From positions 186,001 through 250,000 of the forward strand of contig UEIJ01000023.1 in the NCBI GenBank assembly GCA_900470195.1: a stretch of 64,000 bases of DNA, given 5' to 3'. The notes below the pieces were generated by a model. The model did no database searches, was not told the DNA's origin, and saw only the letters and a program-made list of their open reading frames with translations. Below are positions 1 through 8,140 of this stretch, piece after piece. Made by a program: the position numbers and the translations under genes. The stretch's first letter is position 1. Each line of letters opens with the position of its first letter. Source of the stretch: Hyphomicrobiales bacterium. GTDB taxonomy: Bacteria; Pseudomonadota; Alphaproteobacteria; Rhizobiales; Rhizobiaceae.

Positions 1-457
1 GAACTTCGGTGCCAATGCCACGCCTATGGCTTTCGGGGAAATCTTCTCGGCCTTGGAGACGAAGGCTATCGATGCTCAGGAAAACCCATACGTCACTATC
101 GATACCTCAAAATTCTACGAAGTACAGAAATACGTAACAGAAACCAAACATGCCTATACGCCGTTTCTGTTTCTGTACTCGAAGCCGATCTTCGACACAT
201 ACTCGCCGGAAGAACAAGCTGCGTTGCGTGAGTGCGCCATCGTGGGACGTGACGTAGAACGCAAGGTCATTCGTGAATTGAACCAGAAATCGCTCGAGAA
301 GATCAAGGAAGCAGGTCTGGAAGTAAATACGCTTTCGCCAGAAGAGCATGCTCGCATGCTCGAGAAGTCCCAGCCGATCTATGCCAAATACAAATCTCAG
401 ATCGGCGATGATGTCATCGATGCGGTGCAAAAGCAGCTGAGCGAAATTCGCAAATAA
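1..457 (+). CDS. TRAP transporter substrate-binding protein (DctP family), C-terminal part
   Basis: Periplasmic binding protein of a tripartite ATP-independent (TRAP) transporter, which delivers carboxylates or similar small acids to a DctQM membrane pair. The open frame runs in from the left edge without a start (first full codon at base 2), so only about the last 150 residues are present. Typical DctP features are visible: the segment reading PMAFGEIFSALETKAIDAQENP, in which the family chooses its ligand-bound fold, and a helical, Lys/Glu-rich C-terminus ending SEIRK. The gene ends just before a strong hairpin terminator and the next gene faces it, so any dctQM partners must lie to the left of the window. 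The ligand cannot be told from this fragment. Confidence 0.85.
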   Translation, partial: NFGANATPMAFGEIFSALETKAIDAQENPYVTIDTSKFYEVQKYVTETKHAYTPFLFLYSKPIFDTYSPEEQAALRECAIVGRDVERKVIRELNQKSLEKIKEAGLEVNTLSPEEHARMLEKSQPIYAKYKSQIGDDVIDAVQKQLSEIRK

Positions 458-479
458 ATTTAATTGAACCATGTGAACA

Positions 480-510
480 GGCCGCGCTCACCACGCGGCC
501 TGTTTCATTT
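480..510. terminator. bidirectional rho-independent terminator
   Basis: Perfect 7-bp stem GGCCGCG/CGCGGCC with loop CTCACCA (480-500), followed by TGTTTCATTT. It lies between two convergent genes: the TRAP binding protein ends at 457 and the isomerase on the other strand ends at 514. Confidence 0.75.
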
Positions 511-513
511 CAT

Positions 514-1434
514 TCAAGCGGCTTTCCGGCGGCTGTTAACCCGTTCGGCCAGTTTGCGTGCACGCGCAAGACTATCCGCCTGTTCGGTACTGAAACGATC
601 TTCTCCGATTTCCATGATCAGGAACGTATCGGGCAGGAAAGTTAGCTCATCGAAAATGTCTTCCCATGGAATATCGCCCCAACCAATCGGCAGATGCAGA
701 TCGCCAATTCCAAGCGCCGTTGCCTCGGCGGAATGATAAAACTTGGTCATCGTGTAAGGGCGACCAAAACTGTCATGAACATGCAGATGCCCGGTTACGG
801 GAGCCATGGCACGAATTTGCGGACGCCAATCGATTCCGAGACGACTGCACTCAATATAAGCATGGCTGAAGTCGATCAGCCCACAGACGGAAGGATGGTT
901 GACCGCAGCTACCGTTTCGGCAACCTGCGCCGGTGTCTGGCGGTACTCGGCATCGTTCATTGCGAAGATATTTTCCAGCGCGATGCGGACACCATAAGAC
1001 TTTGCCAGTTCCGCCATTTCCGCCAGCGCATCCCGCTCCATCTCGTCGAGATCGGGAATGCGAGAAAGTGCAGGCATTGTCGCGTGACCGGAGTGATGAA
1101 CGAGTACTTCCGCTCCCACACGGTCGCAGAGTTCCAGCATTGCCCTGACTACTGCCTTTTGACACTCAAGATGCTCGCGATCCATGAAATTGGAGACAAT
1201 CTGTCCATGGACACTATAGCGGGTGTCAAACTGTCTGGTAATATTGACGAGGCGATCCACGCGCTGCGGAATGAGACGGCCACCCGAGATTATTTCCTCG
1301 CCATAGAGCGATAATTCCACAGCGTCCGAACCGAGTTCGACGATATTACGGATTGCGCCTTCAAGCGTGCTGAAATTGCCGTCACCCGTCGGGGTGCAAA
1401 AGCCAATCGCTGATATTATATTGTCAGAGGTCAT
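514..1434 (-). CDS. sugar phosphate isomerase/epimerase-like TIM-barrel protein
   Basis: Member of the xylose isomerase-like TIM-barrel (AP endonuclease 2) superfamily, which contains sugar and inositol epimerases, isomerases and dehydratases. Metal-ligand type residues occur in the expected order: Glu in ALENIF, Asp/His in LIDFSHAYIE, the His cluster in HLHVHDSFG and Glu in LIMEIGE near the C-terminus. The start is set at 1434 because AGGA lies 8 bases upstream; upstream in-frame ATGs exist to 1503, but they lack a clear ribosome site. The protein is about 306 residues, usual for the family. It stands alone between a terminator and the deaminase gene, only 73 bases below the latter on the same strand, so it may be the last gene of the purine transcript. 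The substrate is unknown. Confidence 0.8.
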   Translation of the reverse strand: MTSDNIISAIGFCTPTGDGNFSTLEGAIRNIVELGSDAVELSLYGEEIISGGRLIPQRVDRLVNITRQFDTRYSVHGQIVSNFMDREHLECQKAVVRAMLELCDRVGAEVLVHHSGHATMPALSRIPDLDEMERDALAEMAELAKSYGVRIALENIFAMNDAEYRQTPAQVAETVAAVNHPSVCGLIDFSHAYIECSRLGIDWRPQIRAMAPVTGHLHVHDSFGRPYTMTKFYHSAEATALGIGDLHLPIGWGDIPWEDIFDELTFLPDTFLIMEIGEDRFSTEQADSLARARKLAERVNSRRKAA

Positions 1435-1507
1435 GATGCTCGTCCTGTGAGACATGAAAAATGCGCGAACTGGATCTCCGGTTTCGCGCATTCCCTCTGG
1501 CACGATG

Positions 1508-2140
1508 CTATTTCAGGCGTATGACTATAAGAAACGATTTCTCGTCAATTGAGAGGAATTGCGTTTCCATCTTTGCCTGATAAGTGCCGGACAATTCGTC
1601 ATACTTCGCAAAAATCGCGTCGAGCCTTTTGCGGAGGCACAAACGATCGGTGTCAGGCAAGGATGCAACCATTTTCGGAATCGAATGGCTATGCCAGAAA
1701 GCGTTGTCGCGGTTGTATCCGCCCGGTTCCAGTGTGAAGACTTCCTTGAGTATCTTCAAATCATGCGGGATGGAGAACGCATCCCGTGAATCCTCGTGAC
1801 TGAAAAGGTAGTAAAAATTGTCGAAACCGCTCCACGTGATCGCGGACAGGCACATGGAGCACGGCTCATGAGTGGAAAGAAAGACCATGTCTTTCGTATC
1901 GGGGCGCCCACTCTCCGGCATTTCATAGAAGCGCTTCAATGTGTGCACTTCACCGTGCCAGAGCGGATTTTCGGTCTCGTTGTTGGTTTCAGCAAGAACA
2001 AGAGACAGATCCGACTTGCGCAACAGGGCCGCACCGAACACCTTGTTGCCTTCCGCCACACCTTGCTTAGTCAGCGGAATGATATCCTGCTCGATAACAT
2101 CGATAAGCTTTTCAAGCAGTTTCAGTTCATCTATCTGCAC
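1508..2140 (-). CDS. cytidine/guanine deaminase-fold nucleoside deaminase
   Basis: Zinc-dependent deaminase of the CDA/CMP-dCMP deaminase superfamily, 210 residues. The zinc site is complete: His62 and proton-shuttle Glu64 in WHGEVH, and Cys94/Cys97 in EPCSMC. The start is a GTG at 2140, chosen because GGGAGGAA lies 6 bases upstream; a longer reading to 2272 would run back into the permease gene and has no ribosome site. The gene follows a purine permease on the same strand with about 60 bases between them, so a role in deaminating an imported purine or related base is a reasonable inference. The C-terminal part past residue 150 is longer than in a minimal guanine deaminase. Substrate not assignable. 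Confidence 0.8.
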   Translation of the reverse strand: MQIDELKLLEKLIDVIEQDIIPLTKQGVAEGNKVFGAALLRKSDLSLVLAETNNETENPLWHGEVHTLKRFYEMPESGRPDTKDMVFLSTHEPCSMCLSAITWSGFDNFYYLFSHEDSRDAFSIPHDLKILKEVFTLEPGGYNRDNAFWHSHSIPKMVASLPDTDRLCLRKRLDAIFAKYDELSGTYQAKMETQFLSIDEKSFLIVIRLK

Positions 2141-2169
2141 AGTCCATTCCTCCCGGCATTGCAGATCGA

Positions 2170-2194
2170 GCGCCGGGCCGTTTCGGCCCGGCGC
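2170..2194 (-). other. intercistronic hairpin between permease and deaminase
   Basis: Perfect 11-bp inverted repeat, GCGCCGGGCCG and its complement around a TTT loop. It lies between the stop of the AzgA-type permease (2202) and the GTG start of the deaminase (2140). There is no U-run after it on the minus strand, so it looks more like an mRNA-stabilising or attenuating stem than a full terminator. Confidence 0.6.
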
Positions 2195-2201
2195 CTTATT
2201 G

Positions 2202-3494
2202 TTACTCCGCAAAGAATGCGAAGCGGATGACGAAAAGTGCGGCGACCAGCCAGGTGGCCAGATGCACGTCACGTGCCTTACCAGTGAAGGCTTTGAGGAT
2301 CACATAGCTGATGAAACCGAAGGCGAGACCATTGGCGATCGAATAGGTGAAGGGGATAGCCAACGCCGTCAGCGCAGCCGGTGCAGCTTCCGTTACATCG
2401 TGCCACTCGATCTCTGTCAGTTCACGCATCATCAGGCAAGCGACGTAGATAAGAGCCGGTGCTGTCGCGTAAGCTGGAACCGAGCCTGCGAGCGGTGAAA
2501 TGAACAGGGCCGCAAGAAACAGAAGTGCTACGACCAGTGCGGTCAGGCCCGTACGGCCACCCGCCTGAACGCCGGACGCGCTTTCGACATAAGCCGTCGT
2601 GGACGACGTACCCAGAAGCGAGCCCCCGAGAATTGCCGTACTGTCGGCAAACAGGGCGCGTCCGAGACGGTTCGGCTTGCCGGGTTCAATCAGACCACCA
2701 CGCTTTGCCACGCCGATCAGCGTCCCTGTGGCGTCGAAAACCTCGACCAGCACGAAAACGAGAATGACATGCAGAATGCCGGTATGCAGAGCACCCATCA
2801 CGTCGAGCTGAAGGAAGGTCGGAGCAAGACTTGGCGGTGCGGAAAAAACGCCACCGAACTGGCTGATGCCAAGCGCGATTGATGCCACCGTCACGATGAG
2901 AATACCAATGAGGATCGCACCGCGAACCTTGAGGGCGTCCAGCACCGCGATAATGAAGAAGCCCGCAATCGCCAAAAGCGGTCCCGCCTTCGTCAAATTG
3001 CCAAGGCTAACCAACGTCGCCTCATTACCGACGACTACGCCCGCGCTTTTCAAGCCGATCAAGGCCAGGAACATACCGATACCGGCTGCAATCGCGCTTC
3101 GCAGCGAATGTGGAATACCTTCAACCAGCCAGCGCCGTACACCTGTCACGGTCAGGATCAGGAAGATAATACCCGAAATAAAGACAGCACCAAGCGCCTG
3201 CTGCCAGGAGAAACCCATCGCTCCAACAACGGTAAAAGCGAAGAAGGCATTAAGGCCCATGCCCGGCGCCATGCCGATAGGCCAGTTTGCGACGAGCGCC
3301 ATGATGATCGAGCCGAGAGCTGCCGCAAGGCAGGTGGCAACGAAAACGGCGTTTCGATCCATACCCGTGGTGGACAGAATATCCGGGTTTACGAAGATGA
3401 TGTAAGACATCGTCAGGAAGGTCGTCACGCCGGCAATAATTTCCGTTCTCGCCGTAGTGCCGTGTTCCTGCAATTTGAACAGCTTTTCGAGCAT
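2202..3494 (-). CDS. NCS2 family purine permease (AzgA/PbuG-like, adenine/guanine/hypoxanthine)
   Basis: Inner-membrane proton-coupled purine base importer, 430 residues, the usual AzgA-branch length. The N-terminus TEIIAGVTTFLTMSYIIFVNP is the family signature. The conserved motif GMGLNAFF and the later FDATGTLIGV and GTSSTTAYVESASG segments match the AzgA/PbuG/GhxP branch rather than the UraA/xanthine branch. About 12-14 hydrophobic segments cover the whole length. The ATG at 3494 has GGAGGG just upstream. It is first in a two-gene run with the deaminase. Which base it prefers cannot be read from sequence alone. Confidence 0.9.
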   Translation of the reverse strand: MLEKLFKLQEHGTTARTEIIAGVTTFLTMSYIIFVNPDILSTTGMDRNAVFVATCLAAALGSIIMALVANWPIGMAPGMGLNAFFAFTVVGAMGFSWQQALGAVFISGIIFLILTVTGVRRWLVEGIPHSLRSAIAAGIGMFLALIGLKSAGVVVGNEATLVSLGNLTKAGPLLAIAGFFIIAVLDALKVRGAILIGILIVTVASIALGISQFGGVFSAPPSLAPTFLQLDVMGALHTGILHVILVFVLVEVFDATGTLIGVAKRGGLIEPGKPNRLGRALFADSTAILGGSLLGTSSTTAYVESASGVQAGGRTGLTALVVALLFLAALFISPLAGSVPAYATAPALIYVACLMMRELTEIEWHDVTEAAPAALTALAIPFTYSIANGLAFGFISYVILKAFTGKARDVHLATWLVAALFVIRFAFFAE

Positions 3495-3816
3495 CGTCCC
3501 TCCAAGGCAAAGCGCCCGTCAATTCAGCGCCTCAATTCGCGACAAATTACGACGCGCAACATTTTGCGCCTCGCAAATGTGTCGAGCTGAGGCAACCTAT
3601 GCGATTGCCATAATGTTAGTTGCCGCTGCAGATTTGCAGGCGGACATGTTCCCCATACACCCATCGCGGACAAAAGCACAGTTCTGCCGTGTGAATGCCA
3701 GTTTGTTGACATGATTTAGTGTGGACTGAGATTTCACCGCGCGCCAGTCACTCATTTGCGGGAAATATTTGAAACAGATTCAAAAAAGATAATTTGCGAG
3801 AGCGGCTTGATAAGTT
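3495..3816. other. 322-base intergenic region upstream of the purine permease
   Basis: Holds the upstream region of the permease gene (minus strand) and the 3' side of the DUF2938 gene. The one structure I see is a small perfect inverted repeat, GCGCAA-CATT-TTGCGC at 3554-3569. I looked for a purine riboswitch core and did not recognise one. No supported gene. Confidence 0.4.
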
Positions 3817-4314
3817 CTAACCGACTGTTTGGAATGAGCTTTGCAGGAGCAAAGCCGTTCCATACATGCCGAGAGCAAAAAATGTATGCGCGATAAGATT
3901 GAGCAACCGCACATTGCGCGCATTTGGCAGTTTGGACGCCGCCCAACCGATTCCCAGACCCGGCTGCAATAAAAACCATCCAGCCGATACGGTCAGTATG
4001 CCGAAAATCCAAACCGGCAAAAATACTGGATCAGAGAACCATTCCGCCCCACCATAAATGGCAAAGATGACACCATAAAGAATGCCGACTGCGTAATGCC
4101 CGATCCAGCCAAGGGCTACTTCATGCTTATAAGGTGCAGAACTGGAAATATCATCGTGGAAAATCCGTCCACGGCGAAGATGCCAAAACCAACGGCCTAC
4201 CAGCCCCCAGTTTGGGCGCAACTGTCCGGGCATCGCAGCCAGCAAAAGCGCCCACAAATCCATTACTATGGTTGCGCCGATCCCGATCAGAATTCCGCGC
4301 CAGACAATGTCCAT
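3817..4314 (-). CDS. DUF2938 family membrane protein
   Basis: 165-residue integral membrane protein resembling DUF2938. The start MDIVWRGILIGIGATIVMD, a conserved charged loop with HLRRGRIFHDD, and four hydrophobic segments at roughly residues 5-27, 70-90, 95-115 and 138-158 fit that family. Function unknown. AGGAAG sits about 8 bases before the ATG. A long inverted repeat (4325-4379) ends about 10 bases before the start, so it would be in the 5' untranslated RNA. It is probably monocistronic; the next gene on its strand begins more than 300 bases away. Confidence 0.7.
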   Translation of the reverse strand: MDIVWRGILIGIGATIVMDLWALLLAAMPGQLRPNWGLVGRWFWHLRRGRIFHDDISSSAPYKHEVALGWIGHYAVGILYGVIFAIYGGAEWFSDPVFLPVWIFGILTVSAGWFLLQPGLGIGWAASKLPNARNVRLLNLIAHTFFALGMYGTALLLQSSFQTVG

Positions 4315-4324
4315 ATTGAGTCTT

Positions 4325-4379
4325 CCTCTACATCATCGGGCGGCCAGATAAGCCTGAGACCGCCCGATGATGCAAGAGG
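4325..4379 (-). repeat. long inverted repeat in the 5' leader of the DUF2938 gene
   Basis: Arms ATCATCGGGCGG (4332-4343) and CCGCCCGATGAT (4360-4371) are a perfect 12-bp match around a 16-base loop. A further CCTCT/AGAGG pairing (4325-4329 with 4375-4379) lies outside. The GAGGAAG ribosome site of the gene overlaps the outer arm, so pairing could hide it. Confidence 0.65.
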
Positions 4380-4471
4380 TAGATTTATGTGCACTCCTGC
4401 ATTCCAAATACTTACTGGCAATAACTTGGCGTGACAACATGGACCGGCAATAGAACCTTGCTATGAAATAG

Positions 4472-4531
4472 AAGCGATGAAGACCGGCATTCAACCGCAG
4501 CTACAACGGAAAGGCCGTATCTTCATCGCTT
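4472..4531. repeat. inverted repeat with 11-base arms
   Basis: AAGCGATGAAG at 4472-4482 and its exact complement CTTCATCGCTT at 4521-4531, 38 bases apart. There is no U-run and no adjacent gene to explain it. It could be a relic of a mobile element, but I cannot identify a transposase nearby. Confidence 0.45.
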
Positions 4532-4734
4532 GCCCCCGCTAGTACAAGCTGACCGAAAATTGGGATTGGCGCAATTGCAATCTGTCCCAAAATGGTACGG
4601 ATTATGTCTCATTAGCACTATGTGAGAGAAGAATGAACAAGCCCGGATTCAAGCGGTTACAGCGTGCCAACGAACTATATGAACCTGATTCAAACGCCTG
4701 GGACAAAGGAAATATTTAAATGAGCAATACATAA

Positions 4735-4770
4735 AACAAAAGCGCCGGGACTGGAGACCGACGCTTTGTT
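4735..4770 (-). terminator. rho-independent terminator of the DUF1127 gene
   Basis: Read on the minus strand, AAAGCG and CGCTTT close a stem, followed by TTTTGTTTTA. It begins about 55 bases past the stop of the DUF1127 gene at 4826. Confidence 0.65.
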
Positions 4771-4825
4771 ATTTTATTCGATTTTCACTTACGGTGCGAT
4801 CTTTCGGGAGACACGCCATAAGTTA

Positions 4826-4963
4826 TTACTTACCGAAAACGGCGCTCTGGATCTGCGAACGCGAAACACCGATGTCGGCAAGAAGATGGTCGTCCATTGC
4901 TCCGAGCTCACGGATGGCGCGGCGGCGGGATACGAACTGCTGTACTTTCTGACGAATGTTCAT
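4826..4963 (-). CDS. DUF1127 family small protein (YjiS-like)
   Basis: A 45-residue basic protein. It starts MNIRQKVQQFVSRRRAIREL, continues through GAMDDHLLADIGVSRSQI and ends AVFGK. This Arg-rich start followed by L-x-x-M-D-D-x-x-L-x-D-I-G-[IV]-x-R is the DUF1127 signature. In alphaproteobacteria such proteins act in phosphate and carbon metabolism and in RNA turnover; a role here is inference only. GGAG lies 8 bases before the ATG and a terminator follows, so it is a free-standing gene. Confidence 0.88.
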   Translation of the reverse strand: MNIRQKVQQFVSRRRAIRELGAMDDHLLADIGVSRSQIQSAVFGK

Positions 4964-5220
4964 TTGCTTTCTCCTCGTTTGGATGATGGGTAAATAGGCG
5001 TTTGCCTAAATTTCCACCACGGATATGATTGCAAATGAGGCATGCGTTTTTGCTTGAGCTCCAAAGCTTGAAAAGGTCGAATTTACTTCTTCTTCAAGCA
5101 ATGGCCTGCTTATAAACTTAAAACACAGAATTTCAGAAATGTCTTTTGCCAATAGGCTTCTAATCGATTAAGGGGAGCGACAGGAACGAACCCCTCTCCC
5201 CGTTTCTTTCGGACATCGTC

Positions 5221-6141
5221 ATGTTGTATGGTATTTTTCTCGCGTTTGCGTCCTATGCGGCATTCGCTGTCAGCGATGCCTGCGTCAAGTTTCTCGACGG
5301 CACGCTATCCCCGTACGAGGTCGCGTTTTTTGGCGCTGTACTGGGTCTCCTGGCTATTCCCTTTACAAAGAAAGCAGATGACGTCTGGCTCGATATGTTT
5401 CGCACAACCAACATCCAGATGTGGTTATTGCGGACCGTAACCGCCGCAATGGGAACGATAGGCAGCGTTACCGCATTCACACACCTTTCCATGGCAGAAG
5501 CTTTCGCGCTCATTTTCCTCCTGCCCGCCTACGTGACGATACTTTCAGTATTTTTTTTGAAGGAGCAGGTCGGCTGGAGGCGATGGTCGGCGGTTCTGAT
5601 CGGCTTCGTCGGTGTTCTGATCGTGCTCCGGCCCGGTTTCCGGGAACTCTCCATCGGCCATCTCGGGGCGCTTGCTGCTGGTATGGGCGGAGCGATGAGC
5701 ATCATCATCTTCCGCGTCATGGGCAAGCATGAGAAGCGCATATCACTTTATACCAGCGGGTTGATCGGCCCCATTATCATTTGCGGCGTTCTGATGGCCC
5801 CGTCTTATGAGGCGCCCAATACAGAGCAATGGATTTATCTAGCAGGCTACGGCCTCCTGGCCGCGCTTGCCAATATCCTGTTGATGCTCGCAGCCCAGCG
5901 CGCGCCTGCGAGTGCCATCGCCTCCCCGCAATATAGTCAGATGATCTGGGCGATCCTTTTTGGATATTTTGTCTTTCACGACCATATAGATCTGCCAATG
6001 ATGATCGGCATTGTTCTCATTACCATTTCGGGTCTCTTCACTTTCATTCGCGAAAGACAACGCGGTGTGGAGGGTCCTCCGGCTGTCGTTACGTCGGAGC
6101 CAACTCCAGCACTCGTTGAAGACAAGATGGAACAATCATGA
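5221..6141 (+). CDS. DMT superfamily transporter (two EamA domains)
   Basis: 306-residue inner-membrane carrier of the drug/metabolite transporter superfamily, with about ten membrane segments arranged as two EamA repeats (about residues 3-135 and 150-280). The first repeat includes SDACVKFLDG and LSMAEAFALIFLLPA; the second ends in a hydrophilic cytoplasmic tail of about 30 residues. Such proteins usually export amino acids, nucleobases or metabolites; the substrate is not deducible. The gene stands alone, with more than 200 bases on each side and no partner. Confidence 0.85.
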   Translation: MLYGIFLAFASYAAFAVSDACVKFLDGTLSPYEVAFFGAVLGLLAIPFTKKADDVWLDMFRTTNIQMWLLRTVTAAMGTIGSVTAFTHLSMAEAFALIFLLPAYVTILSVFFLKEQVGWRRWSAVLIGFVGVLIVLRPGFRELSIGHLGALAAGMGGAMSIIIFRVMGKHEKRISLYTSGLIGPIIICGVLMAPSYEAPNTEQWIYLAGYGLLAALANILLMLAAQRAPASAIASPQYSQMIWAILFGYFVFHDHIDLPMMIGIVLITISGLFTFIRERQRGVEGPPAVVTSEPTPALVEDKMEQS

Positions 6142-6365
6142 AAGCGAATTGTGACCAAGTTCGTGCTTGTTTCCGGCGTTGCCTCCTCCTACCATACACG
6201 CAGCCCGCACCGGATCGACAACCAGCACTCCAATAGACGTGCCTAGGACATTGATCCGTCTCAACATATCGAAACGCTCCGAGCATTTTCCGATAACGAT
6301 CTGTGTTTGAAGGCGTTCTGACGCGGGCGGAGGCATGAGAAGAATATTGTCAAAGGACTAGGAAA

Positions 6366-7220
6366 ATGACCGATAAGCGGGCGATGTGGACCTATTACAA
6401 GGGCGAATGGCGCGAAGGAGACGTACGAATTCTCGGTGCAGCTTCGCAGGCGACGTGGCTCGGTTCGCTGGTATTTGATGGTGCACGCCTGTTTGAAGGT
6501 GTCACTCCGGATCTCGACCGTCATTGTGCACGGGCCAATGATTCAGCCCGTGCTTTGGGATTGGAGCCCACACTTTCTACCAACGATATCGAAACATTGG
6601 CGCGGGAAGGCCTGAAGAAATTCGCGCCGGGGATGGACGTCTATATCCGTCCCATGTATTGGGCAGAAGAAGGCGACACCAGCACTGTCGCACCCCTTGC
6701 ATCCTCAACAGATTTTGCACTCTGCCTCGAAGCAATCCCTATGGTCGAGCCGAAGGGTTTTACCATCACCACGACATCGTTCCGCCGGCCATATCTGGAA
6801 GTCATGCCGGTCAATGCCAAAGCCGCCTGCCTTTATCCAAACAACGCGCGCATGCTGCGTGAGGCAAAGGCAAAAGGCTTTCACAATGCTCTGGTAACCG
6901 ACGTTCTTGGCAATGTCGCAGAAACTGCAACTTCGAACGTTTTCATGGTCCGTGGCGGCGAGGTGTTCACACCTGCTCCCAATGGCACATTCCTCAATGG
7001 CATTACTCGCCAGCGCGTAATCAATCTGTTGCGTGCCGCGGGCATTACCGTCCATGAAACCGTTTTGAAAATTGAAGATTTCCGCCAGGCAGATGAAATC
7101 TTCTCCTCAGGCAACATGAGCAAAGTCGTGCCGATTATCGGTTTCGATGATCGCAAACTGGACTATGGACCGCTAACCAAACGGGCGCGTGCGCTTTACT
7201 GGGAATGGGCGCACGCCTGA
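6366..7220 (+). CDS. PLP-dependent class IV aminotransferase, branched-chain amino acid type
   Basis: 284-residue fold-type IV aminotransferase. The PLP-binding lysine is in VNAKAACLYPNNARM, the conserved Glu in VAETATSNVF, and the phosphate-binding turn in LNGITRQRVI, matching the IlvE/D-amino acid transaminase family. It most resembles branched-chain aminotransferases, which interconvert Leu, Ile and Val with their keto acids using 2-oxoglutarate, but short members like this can have other specificity, so the exact substrate is open. AGGAAA precedes the ATG. A strong terminator follows 11 bases after the stop, so it is monocistronic. Confidence 0.85.
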   Translation: MTDKRAMWTYYKGEWREGDVRILGAASQATWLGSLVFDGARLFEGVTPDLDRHCARANDSARALGLEPTLSTNDIETLAREGLKKFAPGMDVYIRPMYWAEEGDTSTVAPLASSTDFALCLEAIPMVEPKGFTITTTSFRRPYLEVMPVNAKAACLYPNNARMLREAKAKGFHNALVTDVLGNVAETATSNVFMVRGGEVFTPAPNGTFLNGITRQRVINLLRAAGITVHETVLKIEDFRQADEIFSSGNMSKVVPIIGFDDRKLDYGPLTKRARALYWEWAHA

Positions 7221-7230
7221 TATCAAAGCA

Positions 7231-7264
7231 CAACAACTCCGGCCGCACGACCGGAGTTGTTCTT
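7231..7264 (+). terminator. rho-independent terminator after the aminotransferase
   Basis: Perfect 11-bp stem AACAACTCCGG/CCGGAGTTGTT (7232-7242 with 7251-7261) with an 8-base loop, ending in TTGTTCTT. Confidence 0.85.
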
Positions 7265-7294
7265 CATGGATCCGCAAACTGACTGCCTCATCAT

Positions 7295-8056
7295 ATGATT
7301 GAACATACGCCTCTTTTCATCGCAATCGCAGTCATTGCGGCATTTCTCGTCGGACTTTCGAAAGGTGGCCTGCCTTCCGTCGGCACTCTGGCGGTCCCCC
7401 TGATGGCATTGGTCATATCACCCGTTACCGCGGCTGCGCTTCTGCTCCCGATCTATGTCATCAGCGATATGTTTGGGCTGTATCTTTATCGCCATCACTT
7501 TTCCGCCCGCAATCTTGCGATCCTTACCCCGGCGGCAATTCTCGGTGTCGGTATCGGATGGATGTTCAGCGCGCACCTGTCGCCCACATTCATAGGGATG
7601 CTGGTCGGCTTGGTTGGCATCCTTTTCTGCTTCAACGCATGGTTCGGCGCACGTTATCGCAAGAAAGCACGAAAGGCAGATATTTCCGGCGGAGCGTTCT
7701 GGGGTGTACTTACCGGACTGACGAGCTTCGTCTCTCATTCCGGAGCTCCACCGTTTCAGATGTACGTATTGCCGCAGCACCTGTCGAAACTGGTCTTCGC
7801 CGGTACCTCGACCATTCTTTTCGCCATCGTCAACGCCGTTAAACTCGTTCCCTACTGGCAGCTGCAGCAGTTTTCAAATCTCGACACGTCGCTCGGTCTC
7901 TGGTTGGTTCCCGCCGCAATAGTCGGTACCTTTGTCGGCGCAAAACTGACTCGGATCATGCCGGACGGCCCGTTTTTCTTGTTGGTTCAGCTGACCTTGT
8001 TCTGCCTTTCTCTAAAGCTGATCGCCGACTGGATCGTGCCCTATTTCTTCGGTTGA
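7295..8056 (+). CDS. TauE/SafE (TSUP) family permease
   Basis: 253-residue integral membrane protein, with about eight hydrophobic segments in two similar halves. The family signature FLVGLSKGGLPSVGTLAVP lies near residue 20 and a related glycine-rich GLTSFVSHSGAPPFQMY near residue 150. TSUP proteins move sulfite, sulfonates or other organosulfur or organic anions, usually outward. The ribosome site before the ATG at 7295 is poor, but no better start is visible. It is followed after 84 bases by an FAD-dependent dehydrogenase on the same strand. A joint role is possible but unproven. Confidence 0.85.
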   Translation: MIEHTPLFIAIAVIAAFLVGLSKGGLPSVGTLAVPLMALVISPVTAAALLLPIYVISDMFGLYLYRHHFSARNLAILTPAAILGVGIGWMFSAHLSPTFIGMLVGLVGILFCFNAWFGARYRKKARKADISGGAFWGVLTGLTSFVSHSGAPPFQMYVLPQHLSKLVFAGTSTILFAIVNAVKLVPYWQLQQFSNLDTSLGLWLVPAAIVGTFVGAKLTRIMPDGPFFLLVQLTLFCLSLKLIADWIVPYFFG

Positions 8057-8140
8057 ATATACTCGGCCACCGCTTGCAACACCCCGCCCCTTCGGTCACG
8101 ATGCATTAATCAAGCGCCTTTTGGGAGAGAGGGAGCGGGG

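Larger units (their letters stand above)
4315..4825. other. gene-poor region of about 510 bases with inverted repeats
   Basis: No convincing gene. It holds the leader hairpin of the DUF2938 gene (4325-4379), a second inverted repeat with 11-base arms (4472-4531), a marginal 28-codon reading frame (4633-4719) and the terminator of the DUF1127 gene (4735-4770). The composition is more AT-rich in appearance than the flanks. Confidence 0.5.

Noticed and set aside
3495-3816. Purine riboswitch before the purine permease
   Set aside because: I could not recognise the conserved three-way junction core, and such riboswitches are uncommon in this group.
4633-4719. Possible 28-codon gene (MNKPGFKRLQRANELYEP...)
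   Set aside because: It has only a weak ribosome site, no known motif and lies in an otherwise empty stretch. It could be a decayed gene, but I cannot support it.
4440-4720. Remnant of an insertion sequence or transposase
   Set aside because: One frame gives a readable string interrupted by a stop, but it has no match I recognise to a transposase family and no flanking repeats that define an element.
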